DNA of 64,000 nucleotides from Aliivibrio sifiae (GCF_002954705.1 NZ_MSCO01000003.1:1-64000), one strand, 5' to 3'. Shown: positions 42,100-54,950, counted from the stretch's first letter. A program made the numbers and translations. Notes: a model not told the origin generated them from the letters alone.

Positions 42100-43467
42100 T
42101 TATTTACCAATACAGAAAGAAGTAAATATACGTCCTAGCAGGTCATCAGAAGTAAATTCACCTGTAATTTCACTCAGGTGTTGCTGTGCTATTCTCAGTT
42201 CTTCAGCAAGAATTTCACCAGCCATATAACCTTCAAGTTGTTGCTGGCCTATATCTAGGTGTTGAGAGGCCTTTTCTAGTGCTTCTAAATGGCGTCTACG
42301 AGCCATAAAGCCACCTTCTTGGTTACCCGAAAAGCCCATGCACTCTTTTAAGTGAGTACGCAGAGCATCAACACCTTCGCCTGTTTTGGCTGATAATCGG
42401 ATAAGAGTAGGATCATTTACGTGGCAAATACCAAGTTCTTCACCTGTTTGATCTGCTTTATTGCGGATCACGGTCATTCCCATATTTTTAGGTAAACGAT
42501 CAAGAAACTCAGGCCAGATTACTTTAGGATCTGTAGCATCAGTTGTTGTGCCATCAACCATAAATAAAACGCGATCGGCTTGAGCAATTTCATCCCATGC
42601 TCGTTCAATACCAATACGCTCTACTTCATCAGAGGCTTCACGAAGGCCAGCAGTATCAATGATATGTAAAGGCATACCATCAATGTGAATATGCTCTCTG
42701 AGTACGTCACGGGTGGTTCCTGCAATATCTGTAACAATAGCGCTGTCTTTACCTGATAAGGCATTGAGCAGGCTGGATTTGCCCGCATTAGGGCGTCCAG
42801 CTATCACTACTTTCATACCTTCACGCATGATCGCACCTTGATTCGCTTCTTTACGAACTGCGTTTAGGTTATCAATGATCCCTTGTAAATCACCACTGAC
42901 TTTACCGTCAGCAAGAAAATCGATTTCTTCTTCTGGGAAATCTATGGCGGCTTCAACATAAATTCGAAGGTAAATAAGGGATTCTACTAAGGTGTTAATT
43001 TTATTTGAAAAGACACCTTGCAGTGAATTTAATGCAGATTTTGCTGCTTCTTCAGAACTTGCATCGATTAAATCGGCAATGGCTTCGGCTTGAGCTAAAT
43101 CCATTTTATCATTCAAAAAAGCTCTTTCTGAAAACTCACCAGGCCTTGCAGTTCGAATGCCATCTATTTTCAAAATACGTTTAATGAGCATATCCATGAC
43201 AACAGGGCCGCCATGACCTTGAAGTTCTAGAACATCTTCACCAGTAAATGAATGTGGGTTAGGGAAGTAGAGGGCGATGCCTTGATCAAGCTCTACACCG
43301 CTTTCATCTTTAAACGGGGTATATTCTGCGTAACGAGGTTTAAGTGTTTTTCCTACTACTTCTAAAGCAACTCGTTGAGCTTTAGGACCTGATACTCGAA
43401 TGATGCCTACGCCGCCTCGGCCAGGGGCTGTTGCTTGTGCAACTATGGTGTCTGTATGTAATGTCAT
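42100..43467 (-). CDS. mnmE: tRNA modification GTPase MnmE
   Basis: 455 residues. N-terminal folate-binding domain (1-120), helical domain, inserted G domain with P-loop GRPNAGKS at 224-231, DTAGLRE and NKAD, and the C-terminal CIGK with essential Cys452. With MnmG it forms cmnm5U34 in tRNA. It follows yidC behind a terminator-like hairpin; this gene order is conserved around gammaproteobacterial origins. Confidence 0.98.
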   Translation of the reverse strand: MTLHTDTIVAQATAPGRGGVGIIRVSGPKAQRVALEVVGKTLKPRYAEYTPFKDESGVELDQGIALYFPNPHSFTGEDVLELQGHGGPVVMDMLIKRILKIDGIRTARPGEFSERAFLNDKMDLAQAEAIADLIDASSEEAAKSALNSLQGVFSNKINTLVESLIYLRIYVEAAIDFPEEEIDFLADGKVSGDLQGIIDNLNAVRKEANQGAIMREGMKVVIAGRPNAGKSSLLNALSGKDSAIVTDIAGTTRDVLREHIHIDGMPLHIIDTAGLREASDEVERIGIERAWDEIAQADRVLFMVDGTTTDATDPKVIWPEFLDRLPKNMGMTVIRNKADQTGEELGICHVNDPTLIRLSAKTGEGVDALRTHLKECMGFSGNQEGGFMARRRHLEALEKASQHLDIGQQQLEGYMAGEILAEELRIAQQHLSEITGEFTSDDLLGRIFTSFCIGK

Positions 43468-43512
43468 GATAATTCTTAATGTCTATTGCTTGAGCATATT
43501 GTAAGCCGATAA

Positions 43513-43546
43513 AACAAAAAAGGCGACCAATGGCCGCCTTTTGTTT
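43513..43546 (-). terminator. Terminator between yidC and mnmE
   Basis: On the minus strand AACAAAAGGCGGCCA pairs with TGGTCGCCTTTTTTGTT, one mismatch, with a T-rich end. It lies 20 bases after the yidC stop, so mnmE is probably expressed by partial read-through or from a promoter in the gap. Confidence 0.85.
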
Positions 43547-43565
43547 ATTTCTTTAGAAATTCAAC

Positions 43566-45191
43566 TTACTTAGAGTGTAAGCCTTTTTTCTCAAGTGCAC
43601 GGTAAATCAGAGTTTGCTGAATTAACGTTACGATGTTTGATACTAACCAGTAAAGAACTAGTCCTGCTGGGAACCATAAGAAGAAGACTGTGAACATAAC
43701 AGGCATGAACGTCATGATCTTCTGTTGCATTGGATCCGTTACTGTCGTTGGGCTCATCTTCTGGATTAAGAACATACTCGCACCCATTAGTAATGGCAGG
43801 ATGTAGTATGGGTCTTGTGCTGATAAATCCGTGATCCAACCAAAGAATGGTGAATGACGAAGTTCAACTGATTCCATTAGTGCCCAGTACAGAGAAATGA
43901 AGATAGGCATTTGAAGAACGATTGGTAAACAACCACCTAGTGGGTTTACTTTCTCTTTCTTATAAAGTTCCATCATTTCTTGGCTCATACGCTGACGGTC
44001 ATCGCCGATGCGTTCACGCATTGCTGCCAACTTAGGTTGAAGCATGCGCATTTTAGCCATTGATGTGTACTGTGCCTTCGTTAGCGGGTACATAGCACCA
44101 CGAACGATGAACGTTAAGAACATGATCGCTAGACCCCAGTTCCCAACAATACCGTGAATGAAAGACAGTAATTTGTGAAGTGGAGAAGCGATGAACCATA
44201 ACCAACCGTAATCAACACTTAAATCTAAGTATTTAGCAGTTGCAGCCATTTCTGGTTGAAGTTTTGGGCCTGTCCAAAGCGTTGCTGTAAGCGTAGCTTC
44301 TTGGCCTGCAGGGATTGTCACTGAAGGCATACGAACGCCAATGTAACCGTAATCGCCAGCAACACGTGAAGTCAGTGTTGCGTCATTTACGTTACGTGGG
44401 ATCCAAGCAGATGCGAAATAATGTTGCAACATACCTGCCCAACCTTGACCATTTGTCATGTCGATAGATAAATTCTTATCTTCCATGTCGTCAAAGCTGT
44501 ATTTTTTATAGCGTGTATCTTCAGTAGAGTAAGCGCCACCACGGTACGTTGGCATTGTTAAGCTGCCACCGTCATCCAGTAAGTTTTGCTTTAAGTTTGC
44601 GTACATTTCTACTGTTGCTGGTGCTGAAGATTGGTTATCAACCGTGTAATCAACATCAATAGCGTAGCTGTCACGTTTAAGCACTAGTGTTTTAGTATAA
44701 GTAATACCATCTTTCACTAATGTTAACGGAACGCGTAATTCGTTTTGACCATCCGCTAAAACATAATCTGTTTTTTGCGTTGTAAATTGTGCACGACCAG
44801 TGTTCGAGTCGATGCCTTGAGGACCGATTAAACCACTCTGAGCAATATAGCTATGATCAGCATCGTTTTTAAGAAGAACAAATTTTGCTTTAGAGTCTAA
44901 TTCTGCATCGTATTTATTAAGAACAGATTCAATGATGTCACCACCCAACGTATCTACTTTTAAAGTAAGCACATCAGTTGTGATTGTAATCAGCTTGTCA
45001 GATTGTGCTGAATCCGCTGGAGTATCACTGTTTGCTGTTGAAGAAGTTGGAACATCACCATTCGTGTGAGTTTGTTGAACGGTACTAACTGTAGCTGGTT
45101 GCTGCGGATTAGTTTCTACTTGCCATTGTTGGAAAAGTAAAAAAGAAACTAAAGCCAGTGCTAGCAACAGAATATTACGTTGGGTATCCAT
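43566..45191 (-). CDS. yidC: Membrane protein insertase YidC
   Basis: 541 residues. N-terminal signal-anchor (6-22), a large periplasmic beta-supersandwich (about 60-335) and five C-terminal membrane segments forming the insertase core (from about 345). Conserved arginine in the hydrophilic groove lies in [14 protein letters not shown]. The C-terminus is basic ([10 protein letters not shown]). It inserts proteins such as the ATP synthase c subunit, encoded in the same window. Two bases separate it from yidD. Confidence 0.98.
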   Translation of the reverse strand: MDTQRNILLLALALVSFLLFQQWQVETNPQQPATVSTVQQTHTNGDVPTSSTANSDTPADSAQSDKLITITTDVLTLKVDTLGGDIIESVLNKYDAELDSKAKFVLLKNDADHSYIAQSGLIGPQGIDSNTGRAQFTTQKTDYVLADGQNELRVPLTLVKDGITYTKTLVLKRDSYAIDVDYTVDNQSSAPATVEMYANLKQNLLDDGGSLTMPTYRGGAYSTEDTRYKKYSFDDMEDKNLSIDMTNGQGWAGMLQHYFASAWIPRNVNDATLTSRVAGDYGYIGVRMPSVTIPAGQEATLTATLWTGPKLQPEMAATAKYLDLSVDYGWLWFIASPLHKLLSFIHGIVGNWGLAIMFLTFIVRGAMYPLTKAQYTSMAKMRMLQPKLAAMRERIGDDRQRMSQEMMELYKKEKVNPLGGCLPIVLQMPIFISLYWALMESVELRHSPFFGWITDLSAQDPYYILPLLMGASMFLIQKMSPTTVTDPMQQKIMTFMPVMFTVFFLWFPAGLVLYWLVSNIVTLIQQTLIYRALEKKGLHSK

Positions 45192-45193
45192 CG

Positions 45194-45451
45194 TTATTGT
45201 TCTCTGTCTTTATGCTGCTTGGGTGGGACGGGGTCATAGCCCCCATCATTCAAAGGATGACATTTTAATAGACGTTTGCCAGTTAGCCAACACCCTTTTA
45301 CTAAACCGTGTGACTTTAGTGCGTCAATTGCATAATGTGAACACGTTGGAGTAAATCGACAGCGAGGTCCAATCATTGGACTGATGACGAGTTGATAAAA
45401 ACGGATTAGACCGATAGCTATCCACGAGAAGGGCGAGACAGGCGATGCCAT
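45194..45451 (-). CDS. yidD: Membrane protein insertion efficiency factor YidD
   Basis: 85 residues, same length as E. coli YidD. Amphipathic N-terminus ([19 protein letters not shown]), conserved [16 protein letters not shown] and the [16 protein letters not shown] motif. It sits at the inner face of the membrane and helps YidC. Its 5' end overlaps rnpA by 34 bases. Confidence 0.96.
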   Translation of the reverse strand: MASPVSPFSWIAIGLIRFYQLVISPMIGPRCRFTPTCSHYAIDALKSHGLVKGCWLTGKRLLKCHPLNDGGYDPVPPKQHKDREQ

Positions 45452-45774
45452 AATTTATCTAGTAGCTTGTTAAAGTCTTCGTTACTCAATTCTTGAGCAC
45501 TCTTTTTAGCGATAACCACAAAGTCTTTCGCAGGTAATGAATGTTGCTTATTGCGGAAACTTTCACGAGTTATACGTTTAAACTTATTGCGACCAACAGC
45601 AGTTTTAATTTGCTTCTTAGGAACAGCAAGACCTAAACGAGGGTGTGATAGTGAATTTTCTCTGGCAAGAATGGTGAAGTGAGGTGAGCCGGCTCGATGA
45701 GCTTGCTTGAAAACTGATTTGTAATCCTCGGGAGTTAACAAGCGTAACTCCCGAGAGAAGTCGTAATTCATCAA
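45418..45774 (-). CDS. rnpA: Ribonuclease P protein component
   Basis: 118 residues, basic. RnpA joins the RnpB RNA to mature tRNA 5' ends. The RNR signature is [12 protein letters not shown] (about 63-74) and the N-terminus [15 protein letters not shown] is typical. Overlaps yidD and begins 13 bases after rpmH; the rpmH-rnpA-yidD-yidC order is universal in this group. Confidence 0.97.
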   Translation of the reverse strand: MMNYDFSRELRLLTPEDYKSVFKQAHRAGSPHFTILARENSLSHPRLGLAVPKKQIKTAVGRNKFKRITRESFRNKQHSLPAKDFVVIAKKSAQELSNEDFNKLLDKLWHRLSRPSRG

Positions 45775-45787
45775 AATAATCTATTGA

Positions 45788-45922
45788 TTACTTAGATAGA
45801 CGCTTACGGCCTTTAGCACGACGAGCGTTGATTGTGTTACGACCGTTCTTAGTTGCCATACGAGCACGGAAGCCGTGAGAACGTTTACGCTTAAGAACTG
45901 AAGGTTGGAAAGTGCGTTTCAT
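45788..45922 (-). CDS. rpmH: 50S ribosomal protein L34
   Basis: 44 residues beginning [20 protein letters not shown] and ending [11 protein letters not shown], unmistakably L34. Highly basic. ATG at 45922 and stop at 45788. Too short for the usual length cut-off, but placed exactly where the family expects it, upstream of rnpA. It leads the rpmH-rnpA-yidD-yidC unit. Confidence 0.98.
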   Translation of the reverse strand: MKRTFQPSVLKRKRSHGFRARMATKNGRNTINARRAKGRKRLSK

Positions 45923-46072
45923 GGTATTACCTTATTACTGATCAGTAGTTATTAGGTTTAATTAAACCCGGCGTGGGACGTACATTCCGACGCCTCTCAA
46001 CAAAGAGGCGGAATTGTAATCATTGACAGAAAAATAGTCAATAAGAGGTTCCACGTATTTTCCGGACGATGA

Positions 46073-46100
46073 ATTATACGTTTTGTGAGCGAGAGCGCAA
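46073..46100 (-). promoter_or_regulatory. Promoter of rpmH-rnpA-yidD-yidC
   Basis: On the minus strand: -35 TTGCGC (46095-46100), 16-base spacer, perfect -10 TATAAT (46073-46078), about 150 bases before rpmH. A second TTGACT (46028-46043 region) lies inside the leader and may belong to another promoter. Confidence 0.65.
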
Positions 46101-46106
46101 GGATCT

Positions 46107-46844
46107 TTATGCGATCCCAACTTGATTTAAGAATTTCTGTAATTTTGGATCCTGTGGATAACCAAAAATTTGTTCAGGCGTTCCTTGTTCTACGATCTTT
46201 CCATCAGCCATATAGATAACTCTATCGGCAACTTCTTTAGCAAATTGCATCTCATGGGTAACAACTAACATGGTTTGATGTTGAGTAGCGAGTTTTTTCA
46301 TTAAACTCAATACTTCATTTATCCATTCAGGATCTAGCGCTGACGTGGGTTCATCAAACAATAATAGCTCAGCTTCTAATGCCATTGCTCTACCAATGCC
46401 TACACGCTGTTGCTGGCCACCAGAGAGGGCTGCAGGGTAACTATCTCCTTTATCACCAAGACCAATATCATCTAATATTTGTTGAGATCGTTTGAGTGCT
46501 TCTGCCTTATTCCACTTGTGGACAGTTATTAAGCCTTCAGCAATATTCTGTCGTGCGGTTAAATGAGAGAATAAGGCATAATTTTGGAAGATAAAGCCTG
46601 TTTTTCGTCGTAACGCTAATATTTCTGCCTTGGTATTTTTTTCAGCATCAACGCTGACATCATCAATACTGATAGTTCCTTTGTCGGCTGTTTCAAGAAA
46701 ATTAACGCATCTTAGTAATGTGGATTTGCCTGTGCCACTAGATCCTATGACGGCAATTATCTCACCTTTATTAATGGTAAGGTCAATACCTGAGAGAACG
46801 TCAGTCTCACCAAAGCTTTTATGTAGGTTGGTAATTTTTATCAT
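46107..46844 (-). CDS. Amino-acid ABC transporter ATPase (cystine type)
   Basis: 245 residues. Polar amino-acid uptake ATPase: Walker A GSSGTGKSTLLR, signature LSGGQQQR, Walker B LLLFDEPTSALD and the H-loop VVTHEMQFA. Overlaps the permease gene by 4 bases. The matching binding protein ends WFDADVTK, close to the end of E. coli FliY/TcyJ, so cystine or a related sulfur amino acid is the likely substrate; this is inference. Confidence 0.92.
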   Translation of the reverse strand: MIKITNLHKSFGETDVLSGIDLTINKGEIIAVIGSSGTGKSTLLRCVNFLETADKGTISIDDVSVDAEKNTKAEILALRRKTGFIFQNYALFSHLTARQNIAEGLITVHKWNKAEALKRSQQILDDIGLGDKGDSYPAALSGGQQQRVGIGRAMALEAELLLFDEPTSALDPEWINEVLSLMKKLATQHQTMLVVTHEMQFAKEVADRVIYMADGKIVEQGTPEQIFGYPQDPKLQKFLNQVGIA

Positions 46845-47512
46845 CGTACATAGGCCTTATTAAGTTTAGTTTCAGCCCAAGTTTGTACTCGGGTAAGAAT
46901 AACGACAACACCCCAATAGATTAGCGCTACGGCTAAAAAGGCTTCAAAGAACTTAAAGCTGGAAGAGGCTTCCATTTGAGCTTTCGCCATTATTTCAGAT
47001 ACACCAAGTGTAAAGGCCAAAGAAGTCGACTTGATCATATCGATAAAGTAATTCATTAATGAAGGTAAAGCCACGCGAGTTGCTTGAGGTAGAATAATAC
47101 GACGCATTGCTTGGGAAGTTGTCATACCGATAGACAAGCTCGCTTCCATTTGGCTGCGATCGACACCGATAATAGCTGCACGAATACTTTCAGCCATATA
47201 AGCTGCAAAATGAAGTGTTAACCCGATAACGGCAGCACTGAATGCATCCAACCCTACAAAAATTGGAAACACTTGCGGTAGGCCATAATAAAGTAGGAAT
47301 AACTGAACAAGCAATGGTGTTCCACGAAAGAAACTGATGTAAAGCTGGCTGAGTTGATCCAATACAGGGACTTTAAATACTCTTAAGTTAGCAAGTACTA
47401 ACGCGAGAGCTAATGCGAAGAATAATCCCCATATTGCCATTTCTAGTGTCGTACCTAAATACTTAAATAGTATAGGTAAGAGCTCAATCATATACGTAAA
47501 ATCAAATCCCAT
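46841..47512 (-). CDS. Amino-acid ABC transporter permease (cystine type)
   Basis: 223 residues, five or so membrane segments, HisM/GlnP-type. The EAA loop that contacts the ATPase is EASLSIGMTTSQAMRRIILPQA. SFFRGTPLLVQLFL is the family N-terminal signature. Only one permease gene is seen, so it is expected to act as a homodimer. A 12-bp hairpin separates it from the binding-protein gene. Confidence 0.92.
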   Translation of the reverse strand: MGFDFTYMIELLPILFKYLGTTLEMAIWGLFFALALALVLANLRVFKVPVLDQLSQLYISFFRGTPLLVQLFLLYYGLPQVFPIFVGLDAFSAAVIGLTLHFAAYMAESIRAAIIGVDRSQMEASLSIGMTTSQAMRRIILPQATRVALPSLMNYFIDMIKSTSLAFTLGVSEIMAKAQMEASSSFKFFEAFLAVALIYWGVVVILTRVQTWAETKLNKAYVR

Positions 47513-47590
47513 GATGTCTCTCTATGTATTCGTATGAAGAAAAGTGACTGTTGTTAGTGTCAATGAAATAAATGAGATAAGCAATAAACA

Positions 47591-47621
47591 CAAAACCCAC
47601 TAGAGTTGATAGTGGGTTTTG
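47591..47621 (-). terminator. Hairpin between binding-protein and permease genes
   Basis: CAAAACCCACTA (47591-47602) and TAGTGGGTTTTG (47610-47621) are a perfect 12-bp inverted repeat. On the minus strand it comes after the binding-protein gene. Such hairpins commonly lower permease and ATPase levels relative to the abundant periplasmic protein; T run is short, so partial termination or RNA protection are both possible. Confidence 0.75.
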
Positions 47622-47663
47622 ATCGTTCTTCTGAGTGAACGCTTACTTAACATAAGTAACAGA

Positions 47664-48416
47664 TTATTTTGTTACGTCAGCATCAAACCATTTTTGAGAT
47701 ATTTTTGCTAATGTGCCATCTGCACGCATTTCAGAGAGGGCTTTGTTCACTTCTTTCTGAAGTTTTTGTCCTTTCTCATTTTTAACAAAAGGCCATGCAT
47801 TTTCGATCGTTTCAAACGGTTCACCTGCTAATTGTAGTGGTAAACCTGACTTTTTGATTAATTGTGCCGCAGATAAACGATCCATCACAAATGCATCAGA
47901 GCGACCTAAAGCGACATCATGTTCGATACCAGTATCGTAAGTTTTGATGTTAATTTGGCCTGATTTATCATTATCTCTTAGTAATTTCTCAAAGTTCGAT
48001 CCTAAATTCACCGCAACGGTTTTTCCTGCTAAGTCATCAATACTTTTAATGCTATCGTTACCTTTACGAACGGTAATTTGAGCACCATCAACAACATAAG
48101 GATCAGCAAAAAGATACTTTGCTTCGCGTGCTTCTGTTTTTGTTATTTGATTTGAAATTGTATCAATACGACCGGTTTCTAATAAACCAAATAGGCCAGA
48201 GAAGCTCGCTGTAACGTACTCCACGTTGTAATCATTACGACGACCAATTTCATCCCACAAATCAACTTCAAAACCTTGTAATTTATCCTGCTTAACAAAG
48301 GTAAATGGGAAATAACGACCAGACATCCCTACTTTTACTTCAGTGGCTGCTTGAGCAAACTGTGTTGCTGCTAAAGTTAACGCTAATCCAGTAAGGATAT
48401 TCTTTGTCCATTTCAT
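47664..48416 (-). CDS. Amino-acid ABC transporter periplasmic binding protein (cystine type)
   Basis: 250 residues after choosing ATG 48416 (MKWTKNILTGLAL), which has GGGAG at 8 bases; a start at 48431 would lack one. Signal peptide 1-24 (ends AQA). SBP_bac_3 fold with VGMSGRYFPFTF, GFEVDLWDEIGRR and the ligand-binding region TNQITKTEARE-like SNQITKTEAREAKY. It resembles E. coli FliY, a cystine-binding protein, especially at the C-terminus. First gene of the leftward transporter operon. Confidence 0.9.
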   Translation of the reverse strand: MKWTKNILTGLALTLAATQFAQAATEVKVGMSGRYFPFTFVKQDKLQGFEVDLWDEIGRRNDYNVEYVTASFSGLFGLLETGRIDTISNQITKTEAREAKYLFADPYVVDGAQITVRKGNDSIKSIDDLAGKTVAVNLGSNFEKLLRDNDKSGQINIKTYDTGIEHDVALGRSDAFVMDRLSAAQLIKKSGLPLQLAGEPFETIENAWPFVKNEKGQKLQKEVNKALSEMRADGTLAKISQKWFDADVTK

Positions 48417-48600
48417 GATTGATACTCCCATTATTCATCAGTGGGATCATCATACTTTTTTTGCGATTCACCTCTAAATACCCGATGGTTATGTGTAATA
48501 ACCAAATACTCAATAAAAGTCTGTTTTTCAATCATTGTTGATTAATGTGGGTATAACTAAGGTAAAAAGTGTGTTGATCTAGGTAAAAAAGCGTGATCGG

Positions 48601-48671
48601 TGTGAATAACTTCGATCTTATTCACTGGATCATCGATCTAACACTGGCACAATAGTTATCCACAGTATAAA
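48601..48671 (+). promoter_or_regulatory. DnaA boxes and promoter region of dnaA
   Basis: TTATCCACA perfect DnaA box at 48656-48664, TTATTCACA (consensus TTATNCACA) on the minus strand at 48601-48609 and TTATTCACT at 48619-48627. Five GATC sites occur between 48573 and 48637. A -10-like TATAAA at 48666-48671 overlaps the first box. This matches known DnaA autoregulation and SeqA control. The remaining gap 48417-48600 holds the transporter promoter and nothing else I can identify. Confidence 0.75.
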
Positions 48672-48710
48672 ATCGACAACCTTTTAAAATAATTATGAGT
48701 GGGGTTGTCC

Positions 48711-50120
48711 GTGTCTTCATCGCTTTGGCTGCAGTGTTTACAGCGCCTTCAAGAAGAATTACCTTCCGCAGAATTCAGCATGTGGGTTAGACCACTGCAA
48801 GCTGAATTAAATGACAATACCCTTACGCTATTTGCGCCGAACCGTTTCGTGTTGGATTGGGTTCGTGATAAGTACCTAAATAGCATTAACTCATTATTAA
48901 ATGAGTTCTGTGGTAGTGATGTACCTACATTACGCTTTGAAGTGGGAAGTAAACCTGTATCTGCTGCACCAGCGCCTAAAAGAACGGCTGCGGATGTTGC
49001 TGCTTCAACCTCAGCACCTGCACAACTTCAAGCTCGACAATCAGTAAATAAACCATGGGAATCCCAGAGTTCAGAACCGGTTTCTGCTGATTTAAATCAT
49101 CGCTCTAACGTTAACCCTAAGCATAAATTTACTAACTTTGTAGAAGGTAAATCAAACCAACTTGGTTTAGCCGCTGCTCGTCAGGTTTCTGATAATCCAG
49201 GAACGGCATATAACCCACTTTTCTTATATGGTGGAACTGGCTTAGGTAAAACCCATTTATTGCAAGCCGTAGGTAATGCGATTCTTGAACGTAAACCAGA
49301 TGCTAAAGTTGTATATATGCATTCCGAACGTTTTGTTCAAGATATGGTTAAAGCACTGCAAAATAACGCGATTGAAGAATTTAAACGCTATTATCGTAGT
49401 GTTGATGCCTTGCTTATCGATGATATTCAATTCTTTGCGAATAAAGAGCGTTCTCAAGAAGAGTTCTTTCATACTTTTAATGCACTATTAGAAGGTAACC
49501 AGCAAATCATTCTGACGTCAGATAAATACCCAAGAGAGATTAATGGCGTAGAAGATCGCCTTAAGTCTCGTTTTGGTTGGGGTCTTACGGTTGCGATTGA
49601 GCCGCCAGAATTAGAAACTCGAGTTGCTATCTTGATGAAGAAAGCAGAAGATCATCAGATTCACCTAGCAGATGAAGTTGCTTTCTTTATTGCAAAGCGT
49701 TTACGTTCGAATGTACGTGAATTAGAAGGTGCACTTAACCGTGTTATCGCTAATGCAAACTTTACTGGTCGCGCAATTACGATTGATTTTGTGCGGGAAG
49801 CATTACGAGATTTATTAGCTCTGCAAGAAAAGCTAGTGACGATTGATAATATTCAAAAAACCGTAGCAGAATACTACAAGATTAAAATGGCGGATTTATT
49901 ATCTAAACGCCGTTCTCGCTCGGTTGCTCGCCCACGTCAACTTGCAATGGCACTGTCAAAAGAGTTAACTAACCATAGTTTACCTGAGATCGGTGATGCG
50001 TTTGGTGGTCGAGACCATACAACTGTACTTCACGCTTGTCGTAAAATAGCTCAGCTTCGTGAAGAGAGTCATGATATAAAAGAAGACTACTCTAACTTGA
50101 TTCGAACGTTATCATCGTAA
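48711..50120 (+). CDS. dnaA: Chromosomal replication initiator DnaA
   Basis: 469 residues. Domain I (1-85, [20 protein letters not shown]), variable linker, AAA+ domain III with Walker [12 protein letters not shown] and Walker B LLIDDIQ, and domain IV with the DnaA-box signature [16 protein letters not shown] chose GTG 48711 (MSSSLWLQ), the vibrio family start, preceded by GGGG at 6 bases; GTG 48699 and TTG 48705 are in frame but give an unsupported extension. Start of the dnaA-dnaN-recF-gyrB cluster. Confidence 0.97.
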   Translation: MSSSLWLQCLQRLQEELPSAEFSMWVRPLQAELNDNTLTLFAPNRFVLDWVRDKYLNSINSLLNEFCGSDVPTLRFEVGSKPVSAAPAPKRTAADVAASTSAPAQLQARQSVNKPWESQSSEPVSADLNHRSNVNPKHKFTNFVEGKSNQLGLAAARQVSDNPGTAYNPLFLYGGTGLGKTHLLQAVGNAILERKPDAKVVYMHSERFVQDMVKALQNNAIEEFKRYYRSVDALLIDDIQFFANKERSQEEFFHTFNALLEGNQQIILTSDKYPREINGVEDRLKSRFGWGLTVAIEPPELETRVAILMKKAEDHQIHLADEVAFFIAKRLRSNVRELEGALNRVIANANFTGRAITIDFVREALRDLLALQEKLVTIDNIQKTVAEYYKIKMADLLSKRRSRSVARPRQLAMALSKELTNHSLPEIGDAFGGRDHTTVLHACRKIAQLREESHDIKEDYSNLIRTLSS

Positions 50121-50151
50121 GTCATTATCTACTTTTAAATAAATGAGTATT

Positions 50152-51252
50152 ATGAAATTTTCTATTGAACGCAGTCTGTTGTTAAAGCCACTGCAACAAG
50201 TATCTGGTGCCCTTGGGGGCCGTCCATCATTGCCAATTTTAGGCAATATTTTACTTCAGGTAGAAAATGGTCAGTTGTCTATGACTGCAACCGATTTAGA
50301 AGTAGAATTGATCAGTAAAATTACGTTAGAAGGAGATTTTGAAGCCGGTACTATTACGGTTCCTTCTCGTAAGTTTCTTGATATCTGTCGTGGTCTTCCT
50401 GATAGCGCCAACATTACTATCGCATTAGAAGGCGATCGTGTTTTAGTACGTTCTGGTCGTAGTCGATTTACATTAGCGACTTTACCTGCGAATGATTTTC
50501 CAAATATTGAAGGTTGGCAGAGTGAAGTAGAGATCACGTTATCTCAAGCTCAACTGCGTAAGCTAATAGAAAGCACACAGTTTTCTATGGCGAACCAAGA
50601 TGTTCGTTATTATCTCAATGGTATGATGTTCGAAACTCAAGGTAATATCTTCCGTTCTGTAGCAACCGATGGTCACCGAATGGCAGTATGTAATATGCCA
50701 GTTGAATCTGAACTACCTGAACAACAAGTGATCATGCCACGCAAAGGTATTCAAGAGCTTGTTCGTCTTCTTGACTCGCCGGATCAGAGTGTTACTTTAC
50801 AGTTTGGTAATTCAAATGTACGTGCTGAAGTAAATAATTTTGTGTTCACTTCCAAACTTGTTGATGGCCGTTTCCCTGATTATCGCCGTGTAATGCCGCA
50901 GAGCAGCAACAAAACATTAGAAGCGGACTGTGATGAATTGCGTCAAGCATTTGCGCGTGCCGCTATTCTATCGAATGAAAAATTCCGTGGTGTTCGTGTT
51001 AATTTAGCGAATAACCAAATGCGTATTACTGCTAATAACCCAGAGCAAGAAGAAGCAGAAGAGATCTTAGATGTAGATTTCCAAGGCGACGATATAGAGA
51101 TTGGGTTTAACGTTAGTTACGTATTGGATGTATTAAATACATTGAAGTGTGAGCGTGTACGTATTTCAATGACAACCGCGAACGCGAGTGCGTTAGTGGA
51201 AGATTGTGCGAATGATGAAGCACAATATGTTGTTATGCCTATTCGTCTATAA
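50152..51252 (+). CDS. dnaN: DNA polymerase III beta subunit (sliding clamp)
   Basis: 366 residues, exactly the E. coli length. Three repeats of the clamp fold; starts MKFSIERSLLLKPLQQVSGA and ends QYVVMPIRL. It forms the ring that holds polymerases on DNA. I chose ATG 50152 since the frame from ATG 50143 adds only three residues. It lies 31 bases after dnaA. Confidence 0.97.
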   Translation: MKFSIERSLLLKPLQQVSGALGGRPSLPILGNILLQVENGQLSMTATDLEVELISKITLEGDFEAGTITVPSRKFLDICRGLPDSANITIALEGDRVLVRSGRSRFTLATLPANDFPNIEGWQSEVEITLSQAQLRKLIESTQFSMANQDVRYYLNGMMFETQGNIFRSVATDGHRMAVCNMPVESELPEQQVIMPRKGIQELVRLLDSPDQSVTLQFGNSNVRAEVNNFVFTSKLVDGRFPDYRRVMPQSSNKTLEADCDELRQAFARAAILSNEKFRGVRVNLANNQMRITANNPEQEEAEEILDVDFQGDDIEIGFNVSYVLDVLNTLKCERVRISMTTANASALVEDCANDEAQYVVMPIRL

Positions 51253-51267
51253 AGACCATAATAAAAC

Positions 51268-52347
51268 ATGCCATTATCACGTTTAATCATTAATGATTTT
51301 CGCAACATTAACTCATGTGATATTCAATTATCTACAGGGTTTAATTTTGTTATCGGTCCTAATGGTAGTGGGAAAACCAGTGTCCTTGAAGCTATTTATT
51401 TGCTCGGGCACGGGCGTTCTTTCAAAAGCTCGTTAACAGGTCGAATTATTCGAAATGACTGTGACGAGCTTTTTATTCATGGTCGATTTACCACGCCAGA
51501 GCAGTTTGAATTGCCAATAGGCATAAATAAACAGAGAGATGGCACAACTGAGGTAAAAATAGGCGGAGAAAGTGGACAAAAACTGGCACAATTAGCCAAG
51601 GTTTTACCACTTCAATTGATTCACCCTGAAGGGTTTGAATTAGTTACCGACGGCCCTAAATTTCGCCGAGCATTTATTGATTGGGGGGTGTTTCACGTGG
51701 AACCTGCATTTTATGATGCATGGAGCAGGGTGAAGCGACTGACTAAGCAGCGTAATGCGTTATTAAAAACGGCACAAAGTTATCGAGAGTTGAGTTACTG
51801 GGATTTGGAACTTGCACTGCTAGCTGAGAAAATCGATCAGTGGCGAGTGGATTATATCAATCACATATCTGAAGCAACTCAACAAATATGTCAGGCATTC
51901 TTACCAGAATTCGACATAAAGCTGTCATACTACCGAGGTTGGGAGAAAGATACTCCTTACGCGGAATTGCTTAAACGAAATTTTGAGCGAGATAAACAGC
52001 TGGGTTATACCGTCGGCGGCCCAAATAAAGCCGACTTACGAATTAAAGTTGCAGGCACTCCTGTTGAAGATGTGTTGTCTCGTGGTCAACTTAAGTTGAT
52101 GGTATGTGCGTTACGATTAGCGCAAGGACAACATTTAACGGAAGCAACAGGAAAGCAGTGCATCTATTTAATAGACGATTTTGCTTCTGAATTGGATAGT
52201 CACCGTCGCCAATTGCTGGCTCAATATTTGAAACAGACAAAGGCACAGGTGTTTATCAGTTCAATAACTGCTGAACAGATTGCAGATATGCATGATGAAG
52301 AAAGCAAGATGTTTGAGATAGAACATGGCAAAATAGCCCAAGGATAA
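51268..52347 (+). CDS. recF: Recombination and gap-repair ATPase RecF
   Basis: 359 residues. SMC-like ATPase: Walker [26 protein letters not shown] signature [17 protein letters not shown], Walker [12 protein letters not shown]. Loads RecA at SSB-coated gaps with RecO and RecR. A parS-like sequence lies inside the gene at 51689. Follows dnaN by 15 bases and precedes gyrB by 17. Confidence 0.97.
   Translation: MPLSRLIINDFRNINSCDIQLSTGFNFVIGPNGSGKTSVLEAIYLLGHGRSFKSSLTGRIIRNDCDELFIHGRFTTPEQFELPIGINKQRDGTTEVKIGGESGQKLAQLAKVLPLQLIHPEGFELVTDGPKFRRAFIDWGVFHVEPAFYDAWSRVKRLTKQRNALLKTAQSYRELSYWDLELALLAEKIDQWRVDYINHISEATQQICQAFLPEFDIKLSYYRGWEKDTPYAELLKRNFERDKQLGYTVGGPNKADLRIKVAGTPVEDVLSRGQLKLMVCALRLAQGQHLTEATGKQCIYLIDDFASELDSHRRQLLAQYLKQTKAQVFISSITAEQIADMHDEESKMFEIEHGKIAQG
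51689..51704 (+). other. parS-like ParB binding site inside recF
   Basis: TGTTTCACGTGGAACC differs from the near-universal parS palindrome TGTTTCACGTGAAACA at two of 16 positions (12 and 16), with the central TTTCACGTGRAAC half intact. The parAB genes are 14 kb to the left, and parS sites cluster near origins. No better copy was seen in the window. Confidence 0.6.
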
Positions 52348-52361
52348 AAACGCGAGAGTAA

Positions 52362-54782
<2,421 letters not shown>

Positions 54783-54800
54783 ATTTTTAATTCTATATTT

Positions 54801-54890
54801 TGCCAGTTAGTCCTACTTCTGCGTCGAAGGTGCTCGCTTATATTCATAAGCTCCGCGCCTTCTCCTTGAACTAAGCGATTACAGCGGCAA
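54801..54890. repeat. Intergenic inverted-repeat element downstream of gyrB
   Basis: A hairpin at 54826-54862 has arms GAAGGTGC..GCTTAT and ATAAGC..GCGCCTTC. Outer arms TTGCC (near 54800) and GGCAA (54886-54890) can close a larger stem. The sequence TTGAACTAAGCGATTACAGC resembles intergenic repeats I recall from vibrios. It has no coding capacity. Confidence 0.6.
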
Positions 54891-54922
54891 TTTATCTCAA
54901 CTTAGAATTTAGATATATTAGG

Positions 54923-54950
54923 AAGCATTGCTGTTGGCGGTGCTTTTTTT
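54923..54950 (+). terminator. Terminator downstream of gyrB
   Basis: AAGCATTGC and GCGGTGCTT pair over 9 bases (two G-U pairs) with a 5-base loop and eight T after. It is 140 bases beyond the gyrB stop, so the repeat element at 54801-54890 is likely part of the transcript. Confidence 0.8.
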
